A stretch of 38,701 nucleotides of DNA from Marinobacter shengliensis. Its GTDB lineage: Bacteria; Pseudomonadota; Gammaproteobacteria; Pseudomonadales; Oleiphilaceae. The translations under genes and the position numbers were made by a program. Shown here one piece after another: positions 8,788 to 16,400 of the stretch. A model generated the notes under the pieces. It made no database searches and had not been told where the DNA came from. It saw only the letters and a program-made list of their open reading frames with translations. How positions within the stretch are numbered: the stretch's first letter is position 1; every line of letters starts with the position of its first letter. The stretch is taken from positions 1-38,701 of the forward strand of contig NZ_PXNO01000024.1 of NCBI RefSeq assembly GCF_003007715.1, given 5' to 3'.

Positions 8788-9348
8788 ATGGAATTTTTGA
8801 TGTTGCTGTTTCTCGGAGTCTCATTGTTTGTCGGAGTGTCCGTTTATAACGGCATTGTTAATCGAAAAAATGCCGTTCAACGTGCCTGGGCAAACGTGCT
8901 GGTTCATGAGCGCCAGAAGATGAAAATACTGCCAGCGCTTGAGAAAGCGGTGAACAATTATTCGGAGTTTGAGAAAGGGCTGCTGACACAAATTACTCAA
9001 TTAAGAGAGCGACTTCATGGACTTGCGGGGGAACCAGATGCCGAGGGCCTTAACCAAGCTGAGACTCTCACCCATGAAATCATGGAATCGATCAAAGTGA
9101 CTGTTGAGGCCTACCCGGATCTTAAAGCGGACGGTCTGGTGAGGAATATGATGCAAGAGATCACTGAACAGCAGGAGCAGATCGGTGCAGCGCTCCGGTT
9201 GTTCAATAGTAATGTAGAGGTATTCAACCGGTACATTCAGAACTTTCCAAACAATCTGGTAAATTCAATTGCCAATAAGGAACCTGCCGTACGCGTGTTT
9301 TCCGATTCCTCAGCCTCGAGTTCTTTTGAATACCGGCCAAATCTATGA
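8788..9348 (+). CDS. lemA: LemA family membrane protein
   Basis: A 186-residue protein with one N-terminal membrane helix (MLLFLGVSLFVGVSVYNGI) followed directly by the LemA core: YNGIVNRKNAVQRAWANVLVHE, then KILPALEKAVNNYSEFEKGLL and a long helical bundle. It ends with the typical short aromatic tail (FSDSSASSSFEYRP). LemA proteins expose a four-helix bundle outside the membrane. The ribosome site AAGGAG is 8 nt before the ATG. It is paired with the DUF3137-like gene just upstream. One departure is that the usual 'RRxDLIPNL' segment reads RQKMKILPAL. Confidence 0.88.
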   Translation: MEFLMLLFLGVSLFVGVSVYNGIVNRKNAVQRAWANVLVHERQKMKILPALEKAVNNYSEFEKGLLTQITQLRERLHGLAGEPDAEGLNQAETLTHEIMESIKVTVEAYPDLKADGLVRNMMQEITEQQEQIGAALRLFNSNVEVFNRYIQNFPNNLVNSIANKEPAVRVFSDSSASSSFEYRPNL

Positions 9349-9439
9349 CGAATTAAAGTGTCTCGTTCGTAGCGCTGCGGTAAAGGTTGATTAAACCCAG
9401 TTCGAAACACGGAAGCAAATAAGTTCAAGGAACGAAAAA

Positions 9440-10138
9440 ATGAAAACTCTGAAAATCCTCAAGTACACCTTCACTGTCATCGGCGTAGCCATGCTGTTTG
9501 GCGCCCTTGCCAGCTACAACAGCACCTCCGCTTTCATCGACCGGGCGACCGAAACCAGCGGAATAGTGACCGAACTGGTGCTCTCCCGTTCCAGCGATTC
9601 CACCAGCTACTATCCGGTCGTGGCATTTCAGGATGCCAGTGGCCAAGAGATCGTGTTTCAGTCCCGCGCCGGCTCAAACCCTCCCTCCTTCAGGCGCGGT
9701 GAGCGGGTTTCTGTGTTGTATGAACCCTCAGCGCCGGAGAACGCGCAGATCAACAGCTTCTTTTCGCTGTGGGGGATGTCGTTGATCGTTGGTGGGCTCG
9801 GCCTGGTGTTTACGTTGGTCGGTGGCGGGATGGTGCTGTTTGGTGTTCTGAAGGGGCGATCAAAAGCCTACCTGGAACAGCATGGCACCGAAGTGCTCGC
9901 AAAGTTTGCGTCGGTTGAGCAGAACACCAGCCTCACGGTCAACGGCCGGAATCCTTTTCGCATTGTCTGCCAGTGGCAACACCCGCAAACCGGGGAGCTG
10001 CATGTGTTTCGAAGCGACAACCTGTGGTTTGATCCCAGCGACCACATTAATCAGGAGACCGTGCCGGTTCTGGTTGATGAATCCAACCTCAAACGTTACT
10101 GGGTGAACACGTCATTTCTGCCCAAGTTAGCCGGTTAG
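9440..10138 (+). CDS. DUF3592 membrane protein (first of a tandem pair)
   Basis: A 232-residue protein with a membrane helix at residues 8-27, an extracytoplasmic strand-rich domain (SGIVTELVLSRSS, YYPVVAFQDASGQEIVF, FRRGERVSVLYEPSAPENAQI) that is the DUF3592 pattern, and a second hydrophobic pair at about 112-140 (MSLIVGGLGLVFTLVGGGMVLFGVL). It is followed by a second strand-rich segment that repeats the fold (FRIVCQWQHPQTGELHVF). AAGGAACGAAAAA precedes the ATG. Function is unknown for the family. It is followed 26 nt later by a related protein, so the two may act as a hetero-oligomer; that is a guess. Confidence 0.75.
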   Translation: MKTLKILKYTFTVIGVAMLFGALASYNSTSAFIDRATETSGIVTELVLSRSSDSTSYYPVVAFQDASGQEIVFQSRAGSNPPSFRRGERVSVLYEPSAPENAQINSFFSLWGMSLIVGGLGLVFTLVGGGMVLFGVLKGRSKAYLEQHGTEVLAKFASVEQNTSLTVNGRNPFRIVCQWQHPQTGELHVFRSDNLWFDPSDHINQETVPVLVDESNLKRYWVNTSFLPKLAG

Positions 10139-10164
10139 TTTTTTCGGTCCCGACGGAGAGGAAA

Positions 10165-10776
10165 ATGCGTAGAAAAGGCACCACCGACTGGACGCTTCTG
10201 CGGTCAGCAGTCAAAGATAATCTCGGTGATTTTTTCACTTTACTGGGCATGGGGCTTTGTTTCGGTATTGTAGGAGGAGGCGTTTTCTACTCTGGCTTTG
10301 GCGAATGGGGCGCCATGATCTTCGGAGCCTTTTTCGCGCTGATCGGTTTGGCCTTGTTCGTTTTCTCATTTGTCGCCACGTACTCAAGCATCGGCTATTA
10401 CTACGAACAGGCCCTGTTGCGTAAACACGGTGTGGAGGTAGATGGCGTTCTAACCAGAAAAGAGGCGGACTGCCAGTTTCATCAGGAGTATGACAAACAC
10501 AACCGGCCATTGGGCGAGGGACACTACCAATGCAACCTGTTGGTTGAGTTTGATTTTCAGTTTAACGGTGAAAATTGCAGTGGCGCTTTTTATCTGAATA
10601 AGGCTGAGCTATTCGACAAGCTCAAGGAAGGGGATCCGATGCCACTGAAAGTGCTGAGGCTTGACCCTTCCGTTCATACGGTTCGTGAGCGGCGCCTCGC
10701 GAATATGCTTAAGGGCCGGGAGCCACAGACGCCGTCTCTGATTCCGGAAGGGGCAGAGATCAGCCAGTTGGCGTAG
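10165..10776 (+). CDS. DUF3592-like membrane protein (second of a tandem pair)
   Basis: A 203-residue protein with two N-terminal membrane helices (about 22-46 and 49-74, FFTLLGMGLCFGIVGGGVF and AMIFGAFFALIGLALFVF) and a soluble domain in which HGVEVDGVLTRKEAD, LLVEFDFQFNGENCSGAFYL and LKEGDPMPLKVLRLDPSVH follow the DUF3592 strand order. Two cysteines (QCNLLVEF and ENCSG) lie in this domain. The ribosome site GGAGAGGAAA supports the start. It is probably co-transcribed with the gene upstream, and the unit ends at the hairpin at 10830-10856. Confidence 0.65.
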   Translation: MRRKGTTDWTLLRSAVKDNLGDFFTLLGMGLCFGIVGGGVFYSGFGEWGAMIFGAFFALIGLALFVFSFVATYSSIGYYYEQALLRKHGVEVDGVLTRKEADCQFHQEYDKHNRPLGEGHYQCNLLVEFDFQFNGENCSGAFYLNKAELFDKLKEGDPMPLKVLRLDPSVHTVRERRLANMLKGREPQTPSLIPEGAEISQLA

Positions 10777-10829
10777 GTGTACTGTCGCTATCCCGGTGAA
10801 CCCTGCTCATCGCTCTAAACTGCAGTAAC

Positions 10830-10860
10830 GCCCGCCAGCCAAAGGACCTGGCGGGCTTTC
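10830..10860 (+). terminator. Intrinsic terminator between converging units
   Basis: A perfect 9-bp stem, GCCCGCCAG (10830-10838) with CTGGCGGGC (10848-10856), with a 9-nt loop and followed by TTTCT on the plus strand. It ends the DUF3592 unit and may also act on the minus-strand subtilase transcript, whose stop is 9 nt beyond the stem, although the T-run in that direction is weak. Confidence 0.75.
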
Positions 10861-10864
10861 TACC

Positions 10865-12190
10865 TCAAGGGTTCACATTCACCAGCAAATTCGGTGACCC
10901 GTTCAGGTTGGTCAGCTGGTTCTGGCTTGCCTGGTTGCGGAGCGTCTGGGCAACCTGTTCCGGTGTCAGCCCTGGGTTCAGGCTGAGCAGCAACGCGGCG
11001 GCTCCTGCCACGTGGGGAGAGGCCATAGAGGTGCCGCTGATGGTGTTAAAGGCGGTGTCGCCGGTGTGCCATGCGGCGGTGATGTCGGTGCCTGGCGCCA
11101 TGATGTCCACGCAGGAACCGTGATTGGAGAAACTGCTGCGACGGTCCTGGTTGTCGGTAGAACCTACGGTCACGGCTTCTGCTACACGGTTGGGCGAACC
11201 GCTGCAGGCATCGGCGTTGCTGTTACCCGCAGCGACCACCACCGGAATGCCGGAGGCGACGACTTCACGAACAGCGTTGTCCAGTGCTGCTGAATTGCCA
11301 CCGCCCAGGGACATGTTGGCAACCGCCGGCTTCTCGGCGTTCTCTACCATCCAGTCCAGCGCTTCGATAATGGCACTGGTGGCGCCGGAACCGCTGCAGC
11401 CAAGCACGCGCAGGCCGATCACCTGGCTTTCCTTGGCGACACCGAACAGTGAACCGGTTGCGGTAGAGGCAACATGGGTACCGTGGCCGTTACAGTCTTC
11501 GGCAGAGTAGGTTGAGATGGTGTCCTCGTCGCCGAAGGAAATCAGCCCGCCCAACAACAGATCGATGATTCCGCCAATCAGCGGCACGCCGCCCAGGCCG
11601 CTGTCATCGTGGAAGTTCACGCCGCTGGCCCGGCCCTGAAAGTCGGCATGGGTGGTTCGGATGCCGGTATCCAGAACATAAACGTTGACACCCTGCCCGG
11701 CAACGGTGGGGTAGGTAAACTGGGTGTCCAGGGGCAGGGTGGTCTGGTCAATCCGGTCCAGTCCCCAGGTGGCATCCTGTTGGGTTTGCGTGGAGGACGT
11801 TGTCATCCAGGTGTCCGGCTCCACTGCGAGTACTCCGGGCAGGGCGGGCAGCAGGTCGGCCTGGCTTTGGGTGAGCTGCACCGTTGCACCGGTCATCACG
11901 TTCTCATATAGAAACAGAATGTTCCCGCCGCCAACGGCTGTTAATAGCGCCTGGATACCGGCAGACAGATCACCACCAACGCCAAGAAGCGAGGGCAGGG
12001 TTGGGTCGACAGTCACTATGTAGCGTTGGGCAATGGTGTTTTCTGTGCTGGCTGTTGTGCTGGTGGATTCCGTTGTTGAAGATGTCCCGAGCAGCCCTGA
12101 GAGAAGACTGGCCTGGGCGTGCAGCGGTGTGGTAGAGAGAACGATCGCGGCGGCAAGTGCGCAGGGACCGGAGTTCAGAGAAAAACGCAT
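10865..12190 (-). CDS. Secreted subtilisin-like serine protease (S8, proteinase K type)
   Basis: A 441-residue prepro-protease. Residues 1-27 form a signal peptide ending HAQA. Residues about 55-127 are an I9 inhibitor propeptide (QRYIVTV, FLYENVMTGATVQLT, GVLAVEPD). The catalytic domain has Asp174 (VYVLDTGIR), His236 (DCNGHGTHVAS), the oxyanion Asn323 (VVAAGNSN) and Ser388 (SGTSMASPHVAG), all intact. Between Asp and His there is a hydrophobic insertion (about 197-227, with LIGGIIDLLLGGLISF) not usual in proteinase K relatives. A Thr/Ser-rich stretch (36-50) follows the signal. AAGGAG lies 6 nt before the ATG. The protein ends shortly after the catalytic domain, with no surface-anchor or PPC domain, so it is probably released. 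A nutritional role is inference. Confidence 0.93.
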   Translation of the reverse strand: MRFSLNSGPCALAAAIVLSTTPLHAQASLLSGLLGTSSTTESTSTTASTENTIAQRYIVTVDPTLPSLLGVGGDLSAGIQALLTAVGGGNILFLYENVMTGATVQLTQSQADLLPALPGVLAVEPDTWMTTSSTQTQQDATWGLDRIDQTTLPLDTQFTYPTVAGQGVNVYVLDTGIRTTHADFQGRASGVNFHDDSGLGGVPLIGGIIDLLLGGLISFGDEDTISTYSAEDCNGHGTHVASTATGSLFGVAKESQVIGLRVLGCSGSGATSAIIEALDWMVENAEKPAVANMSLGGGNSAALDNAVREVVASGIPVVVAAGNSNADACSGSPNRVAEAVTVGSTDNQDRRSSFSNHGSCVDIMAPGTDITAAWHTGDTAFNTISGTSMASPHVAGAAALLLSLNPGLTPEQVAQTLRNQASQNQLTNLNGSPNLLVNVNP

Positions 12191-12226
12191 GGTAGCTCCT
12201 TTGGTGACTTTTGTTTTTATCGTAGA

Positions 12227-12270
12227 GCATAATGCATGCGTTAATATTTCAAGTTCAATGCATAATGCAT
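12227..12270. repeat. Two copies of GCATAATGCAT in the subtilase leader
   Basis: GCATAATGCAT occurs at 12227-12237 and again at 12260-12270. The 33-bp offset is about three helical turns, so both copies face the same side of the DNA. Each copy contains the palindrome ATGCAT. They lie just upstream of the minus-strand subtilase start (12190) and after the end of the DCC-family gene (12281). A paired regulator site is plausible; no regulator can be named. Confidence 0.5.
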
Positions 12271-12280
12271 TAAATACTGG

Positions 12281-12646
12281 TCACGATGGGCCAACCGAAC
12301 ACGCATACTTCTTTTCGAACCGACGATCTGCCCAGGTTTCATAAACCCGTTTTGCGAGCGGATATAAAACAGGCCACAACAGAGGCTTGAGCAACCAGCC
12401 AAACGGCGTGTGAGACCAGGCACGAACATTGGCCGGCAAGCCGATAACCCATTCACCACTCCAGGTCATCAGGTGCAATCGTTTAAGAAGTTCTTCACGT
12501 GTTGGCAACTGTGCGTTGTGCGCATTCTGCTCGTGGATATCGGCAAAAATCAGGTCGCCACGTTGTAACTTTCTGAGCGTACGGATTTCCTTGGCGCACA
12601 GTGGGCAGCGTCCGTCGTAGAAAAGGGTGTCGTAACGTGGTGGCAT
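12281..12646 (-). CDS. DUF393 / DCC-family thioredoxin-like protein
   Basis: A 121-residue protein beginning MPPRYDTLFYDGRCPLCAKE, the defining D-G-x-C-P-L-C pattern of the DCC (DUF393) family; the CPLC pair is at residues 15-18. The downstream DLIFADIHEQ and the WSGEWVIGLPANVRAW segment follow the family's thioredoxin-like fold. Members are predicted thiol-disulfide oxidoreductases; the substrate is unknown. No signal peptide is present, so it is cytoplasmic. It is divergent from the AI-2E-type gene and runs in the same direction as the subtilase, 90 nt upstream of it. Confidence 0.85.
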   Translation of the reverse strand: MPPRYDTLFYDGRCPLCAKEIRTLRKLQRGDLIFADIHEQNAHNAQLPTREELLKRLHLMTWSGEWVIGLPANVRAWSHTPFGWLLKPLLWPVLYPLAKRVYETWADRRFEKKYACSVGPS

Positions 12647-12861
12647 CTGGTTCTCCGGTTCAACTCAGGCTTCGTGCCTTTGTATACGCTGTCGGCAATG
12701 CCCCCGGTTCAGTTTTGTGCTCGGGCGAATGGTAATTGTTTGATAATGCAAGCAAGATGTTGGAACGCTACACTAGCAAGCTACCTGCAACCCGCTTCTG
12801 CGGGCCTAACCGGCGTTGTCGATGAAACGGCGCCATCCTGATCTGAAGGTATTGAAACAGC

Positions 12862-13965
12862 ATGGATGATTCCCCAACAGATAACCGCTCTCCCGAAAAC
12901 CCGTCCGGGAAGAGTGTGCTGGCTGAGCTCTCTACGCCCATCTATGGTCTGTTTATCCTGGGCATCCTGTACACACTCTATCTTGCTCACCAAATTATCC
13001 TGCCTATTGTTCTGGCGGTGCTGACCAGTTTGCTGCTCTCACCGTTGGTGAAGAAAGCCTACCTGAATTGGCGGTTGCCAAAGGTGGTGAGCTCGCTGGT
13101 ACTGGTGTTGGTTGTGCTTGCAGGTATCGTGGGTATTGGTGCTGCCGTTGCAACCCCGGCCCTTGAGTGGGCCCAGAAAGCACCTGAGGGCATATCCAGG
13201 CTGTTGGTGGGTGACAGTGAAATCATGCGCCAGCTCGATAAGGTAAGCCAGTCAGCGGAGCAGGTTGAAAAGTCCGTGGATGAACTGTCCGAGAACGACC
13301 AGTCGAAGCCCACAACGGTCGTCTTGCAAACGGAATCCTGGCGGAGCCAGCTGATGTCCAAAGCCCGCAACGGAGTGGCAGGCCTGGCGTTGGCACTGGC
13401 GTTAACCTATTTCCTGCTGGTGAGCGGTGACAGGTTGATCTTTAACTTCGTCAAACAATTACCAAGACCGCAGCGCAAGACGGTTCTGAGAATCACCCAC
13501 GATTCCCAGCAACAGATTGCCCAGTATCTCGCTGTGCTGGGGTTGAGTAACCTATCCGTTGGCGTACTTACCGGACTCATCTGTTGGGCCATCGGTTTGC
13601 CAGACCCGGCGATGTGGGGGCTGATCGCTGGCCTCGCCCGGTTTATACCCTATCTCGGCAATATGCTCACGATTGCACTGCTGGCGGTGGTTTCCGCCAT
13701 TACCCTGGATACCCTTTGGATGATGGCCATCGCGCCGCTGAGTTTTATCCTGCTGACCACCATTGTTGGTTTCTTCCTGGAACCCTGGATTCACGGCTTT
13801 CGCATGGCCATCAACCCGGTCATCATCTTCGTATCCATCTTCTTCTGGGGCTGGCTCTGGGGCCCGGTGGGCGTTCTGCTGGCGGTGCCGCTGATGACGG
13901 TCATTCAGGTCGTCCTCAAACAAATACCCCGGCTACGCCCGGTGTACAAAGTCATAGCCCGATAA
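12862..13965 (+). CDS. AI-2E family transporter (PerM/TqsA-like membrane protein)
   Basis: A 367-residue multi-helix protein. The N-terminal pair (IYGLFILGILYTLYLAHQII, LPIVLAVLTSLLLSPLVKK) and a third helix (about 75-100) precede a hydrophilic segment (about 105-165). The C-terminal half has the family core: GLIAGLARFIPYLGNMLT, then LEPWIHGFRMAINPVIIFV, WGWLWGPVGVLLAVPLM and VIQVVLKQIP. Family members include the AI-2 exporter TqsA and Na+/H+-antiporter-like proteins, so the substrate cannot be told. The start is ATG 12862 with only a weak ribosome site. A 215-nt spacer separates it from the divergent DCC gene. Confidence 0.88.
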   Translation: MDDSPTDNRSPENPSGKSVLAELSTPIYGLFILGILYTLYLAHQIILPIVLAVLTSLLLSPLVKKAYLNWRLPKVVSSLVLVLVVLAGIVGIGAAVATPALEWAQKAPEGISRLLVGDSEIMRQLDKVSQSAEQVEKSVDELSENDQSKPTTVVLQTESWRSQLMSKARNGVAGLALALALTYFLLVSGDRLIFNFVKQLPRPQRKTVLRITHDSQQQIAQYLAVLGLSNLSVGVLTGLICWAIGLPDPAMWGLIAGLARFIPYLGNMLTIALLAVVSAITLDTLWMMAIAPLSFILLTTIVGFFLEPWIHGFRMAINPVIIFVSIFFWGWLWGPVGVLLAVPLMTVIQVVLKQIPRLRPVYKVIAR

Positions 13966-14009
13966 CCAGCCCATTCAGTTGATGGCTTTTCCCACAAAGT
14001 TATGCCGGC

Positions 14010-14098
14010 GGGAGGTGGGGCGTGTTTTTCTGGCAGGAAAAAAGATGTCTGAGCGAAGCGAGTTATTTTTTCCAGAAGAAAAACACGCCCCACCTCCC
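14010..14098. repeat. 89-bp near-perfect inverted repeat (dispersed-hairpin type)
   Basis: The left arm (14010-14031, starting GGGAGGTGGGGCGTG) and right arm (14077-14098, ending CACGCCCCACCTCCC) are perfect 22-nt complements. The stem continues inward after a short bulge with GGAAAAAA (14036-14043) against TTTTTTCC (14066-14073). The apex contains a second small palindrome, CTCGCTTCGCTCAG on the minus strand. No ORF lies inside. It sits 44 bp after the AI-2E-type stop and 119 bp before the oxidoreductase gene. It could be a REP/MITE-like genomic repeat that also stops transcription in both directions. Confidence 0.85.
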
Positions 14099-14217
14099 AG
14101 CCCGCCCCCAAACCCAACGGATGGGCAATAAAAGCAAGAGCCAACACCCCCTGACACAACCCCATATCTCTCCTATGCTCTGAAGATCACTGAAACCACC
14201 AGAACAGGGAGGAGCCA

Positions 14218-15369
14218 ATGTCCGAGATCCCGGCTTCCATGAAAGCCATGGTCCTCACCGGCCATGGCGGCATCGACAAACTCGAATACCAGGACATACC
14301 AGTGCCCAATCCGGCTGCCGGCCAGGTACTGGTGCAAGTAACCGCCACCGCCAAGAACAACACCGATCGCAAAGCCCGGGAAGGACTTTACCCCACGAAA
14401 AAAGGCGAGATGACATCGTTCCAGATGGGTGGCAAACCCACGTTGACGTTTCCGCGTATTCAGGGCGCCGACATCGCCGGCAGAGTGGTGGCGGTGGGCG
14501 AGGGCGTCAGTGACACCCGTATTGGAGAGCGGGGCCTCCTGGACTTTAACATCTACGCGAACGACCGCACCGACATCAACCTGACCCCGGACTACTACGG
14601 CCATGGCGCCGATGGCGGTTACGCCGAATACGTGGCCCTGCCGTCCGATCAGTTCCACCATATTCCCAACCCGGAACTGGCCGATGCCGAACTGGCGGCC
14701 ATGGGCATGTGTTCCTACCAGACCGCCTACCACATGCTCACCTCCGCCAACGTGCAGGCGGGTGAGCGGGTTCTGGTGACCGGTGCCAGCGGCGGCGTGG
14801 GCACCGCACTGATCCAGCTTTGCCGGATCATCGGCGCTGTCCCTTACGCATTGAGCCAGAAAGACAAGGCCCAAACCCTGCTCGATCTGGGCGCCGAAGC
14901 GGTGTTGGATCGTAGCGACATGAGTACCTTTGTAGACCGGGTGAAGAAAGAAACCGGCGGCAAACCCCTGGATGCGGTGATGGATCTGGTGGGCGGCGAA
15001 ATGACGGACATATTCATCGACGCCATGATCTTCGACATGAACGCCCGCAGTACCTACCCGCGCCTGAGCATTGCCGGGGCCAGCGGTGGCAATATCAGTG
15101 AAATCCTCTGGACCCGAATCTACCTGTATCAGGTGCAGATTTTCGGGGTCTCCCACGGCACCCGTGAAGAAGCAAACCAGCTGATGACCTGGATACGCGA
15201 CGGCCATCTAAAACCCGTGCTGCACGGCGCCTTCAAACTGTCGGACCTGCACCGGGCCGAGGAATACTTCGTAAACCGTGGCGGCAATTATCTGGGCAAG
15301 ATCGTCATCGTGCCGGATGCCCAATGGCAGGCGCACGGCCAACCTTTTGCGCTGGAGGCAGGCGGATGA
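14218..15369 (+). CDS. MDR-superfamily NAD(P)H oxidoreductase (quinone oxidoreductase-like)
   Basis: A 383-residue medium-chain dehydrogenase/reductase. The GroES-like N-terminal domain begins MKAMVLTGHGGIDKLEYQDI and holds KNNTDRKAREGLYP. The nucleotide-binding motif GASGGVGTALIQL is at about residue 190, and the C-terminal half ends with LSDLHRAEEYFVNRGGNYLGKIVI. The structural-zinc cysteine cluster of classical alcohol dehydrogenases is absent, so it is placed with zinc-free quinone/enoyl reductases. The ribosome site GGGAGGAG is 4-5 nt before the ATG. It is translationally coupled (ATGA) to the next gene, suggesting the two act on the same substrate stream. The substrate is unknown. Confidence 0.85.
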   Translation: MSEIPASMKAMVLTGHGGIDKLEYQDIPVPNPAAGQVLVQVTATAKNNTDRKAREGLYPTKKGEMTSFQMGGKPTLTFPRIQGADIAGRVVAVGEGVSDTRIGERGLLDFNIYANDRTDINLTPDYYGHGADGGYAEYVALPSDQFHHIPNPELADAELAAMGMCSYQTAYHMLTSANVQAGERVLVTGASGGVGTALIQLCRIIGAVPYALSQKDKAQTLLDLGAEAVLDRSDMSTFVDRVKKETGGKPLDAVMDLVGGEMTDIFIDAMIFDMNARSTYPRLSIAGASGGNISEILWTRIYLYQVQIFGVSHGTREEANQLMTWIRDGHLKPVLHGAFKLSDLHRAEEYFVNRGGNYLGKIVIVPDAQWQAHGQPFALEAGG

Positions 15370-16400
15370 AACCGGAACTCACTATTCAGTTGATGGATAC
15401 CCACGCCGGCGGCGATGTCAGCCGTATTGTGACCGGTGGCATCACCGCTCTGCCCGGCGATACCGTGCGAGCCCAGATGGAGTATCTGCGGGATGATGCC
15501 GACGGCCTGCGCCGGCTGCTGTTGGAAGAACCCTATGGCATCCCCGAAATGTCTGTCGACCTGCTGGTGCCCGCCACTCATCCGGAAGCCGCCGCCGGAT
15601 ATATCATCATGGAAGTCATGGGCTACCCCATCTACTCCGGCTCTAACACCATCTGCACGGCAACGGCGGTTCTGGAAGCCGGTATCGTCCGCAAACAGGA
15701 AGGCAAACAACACTTCAAACTGGAATCCCCCGCCGGCCTGGTGAGCATTGAGGCCACCGTACATGACGGCGTGGTGGAAGCCATCACCTGCGAAGGCCTG
15801 CCCAGCTACATTCACACCCATAACGCCAGTATCAGCGTGCCCGGCATCGGCAAGGCCAACTACAGCGTGGCCTACAGTGGCGGCTTTTACGCCCTGGTAG
15901 ATGCTAGATCATTGGGCTTCGACCTGACCCTGGATGAAGAACGCCGGTTAGCGGAAACCGCCCATGCCATCGTTGAGGCTATCCAGGCTGAACGGGGCTT
16001 CTCCCATTACACTCTGGGCGACGTAGGCCCACTGCCGTTCCTGCACTTCATGGGCCCGGTAGAACAAGTGGCCGAAGGCTACTACCGCTCCCGCTCAGCC
16101 ACCTACGTGCACCCCGGCGTCATCTGCCGAAGCACCACCGGCACCGGCACCTCGGCAAGACTGGCACTCATGAACCACGAAGGCCGAATCAAACCCGGCG
16201 ACAAGTTGGAAACCATATCCTTGCGGGAAACCGGGTTTATCGGTGAATTCACAGCCGTCGAGCAGGAAGGGGAATATCAGGTGGTCAAAAACAACATAAC
16301 CGGTAAGGCCTATGTCATCGCCCGTTCTGACATCGTGGTGAACTGTGACGACCCGATGGTGGAGTGTGATGGTTTGAGCCATATTCTGTCGGGTCGCTAG
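15366..16400 (+). CDS. Proline racemase superfamily protein with Ser/Thr at the catalytic positions
   Basis: The start is ATG 15366, overlapping the upstream stop as ATGA; the product has 344 residues. Family segments are clear: DTHAGGD at 11-17, SPAGLVSI at 121-128, SVAYSGGFYALVDA at 167-180 and GTGTSARLA at 259-267. In proline racemases and 4-hydroxyproline epimerases the two acid-base residues are cysteines (MCGH and SPCGTGT). Here the matching positions are Ser91 (YSGSNT) and Thr258 (RSTTGTGT). A Thr at the second site is typical of trans-3-hydroxy-L-proline dehydratases; a Ser at the first site is a less common variant. A dehydratase on a hydroxyproline-like compound is the best guess, and a racemase is unlikely. 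The stop forms a CTAG shared with the converging methyltransferase gene. Confidence 0.85.
   Translation: MKPELTIQLMDTHAGGDVSRIVTGGITALPGDTVRAQMEYLRDDADGLRRLLLEEPYGIPEMSVDLLVPATHPEAAAGYIIMEVMGYPIYSGSNTICTATAVLEAGIVRKQEGKQHFKLESPAGLVSIEATVHDGVVEAITCEGLPSYIHTHNASISVPGIGKANYSVAYSGGFYALVDARSLGFDLTLDEERRLAETAHAIVEAIQAERGFSHYTLGDVGPLPFLHFMGPVEQVAEGYYRSRSATYVHPGVICRSTTGTGTSARLALMNHEGRIKPGDKLETISLRETGFIGEFTAVEQEGEYQVVKNNITGKAYVIARSDIVVNCDDPMVECDGLSHILSGR

Noticed and set aside
14010..14098. Insertion sequence or integron attachment site
   Set aside because: No transposase or integrase in the window, no flanking direct repeat noticed, and no ORF inside; kept only as a hairpin repeat.
14173..15207. 344-residue open frame on the minus strand opposite the MDR oxidoreductase
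   Set aside because: It is an antisense shadow in GC-rich coding DNA, is low in complexity (Gly/His/Val-rich), has no domain, and the plus-strand gene is unmistakable.
15366..16400. Calling this gene a proline racemase or 4-hydroxyproline epimerase
   Set aside because: Neither catalytic cysteine is present; the positions hold Ser and Thr.
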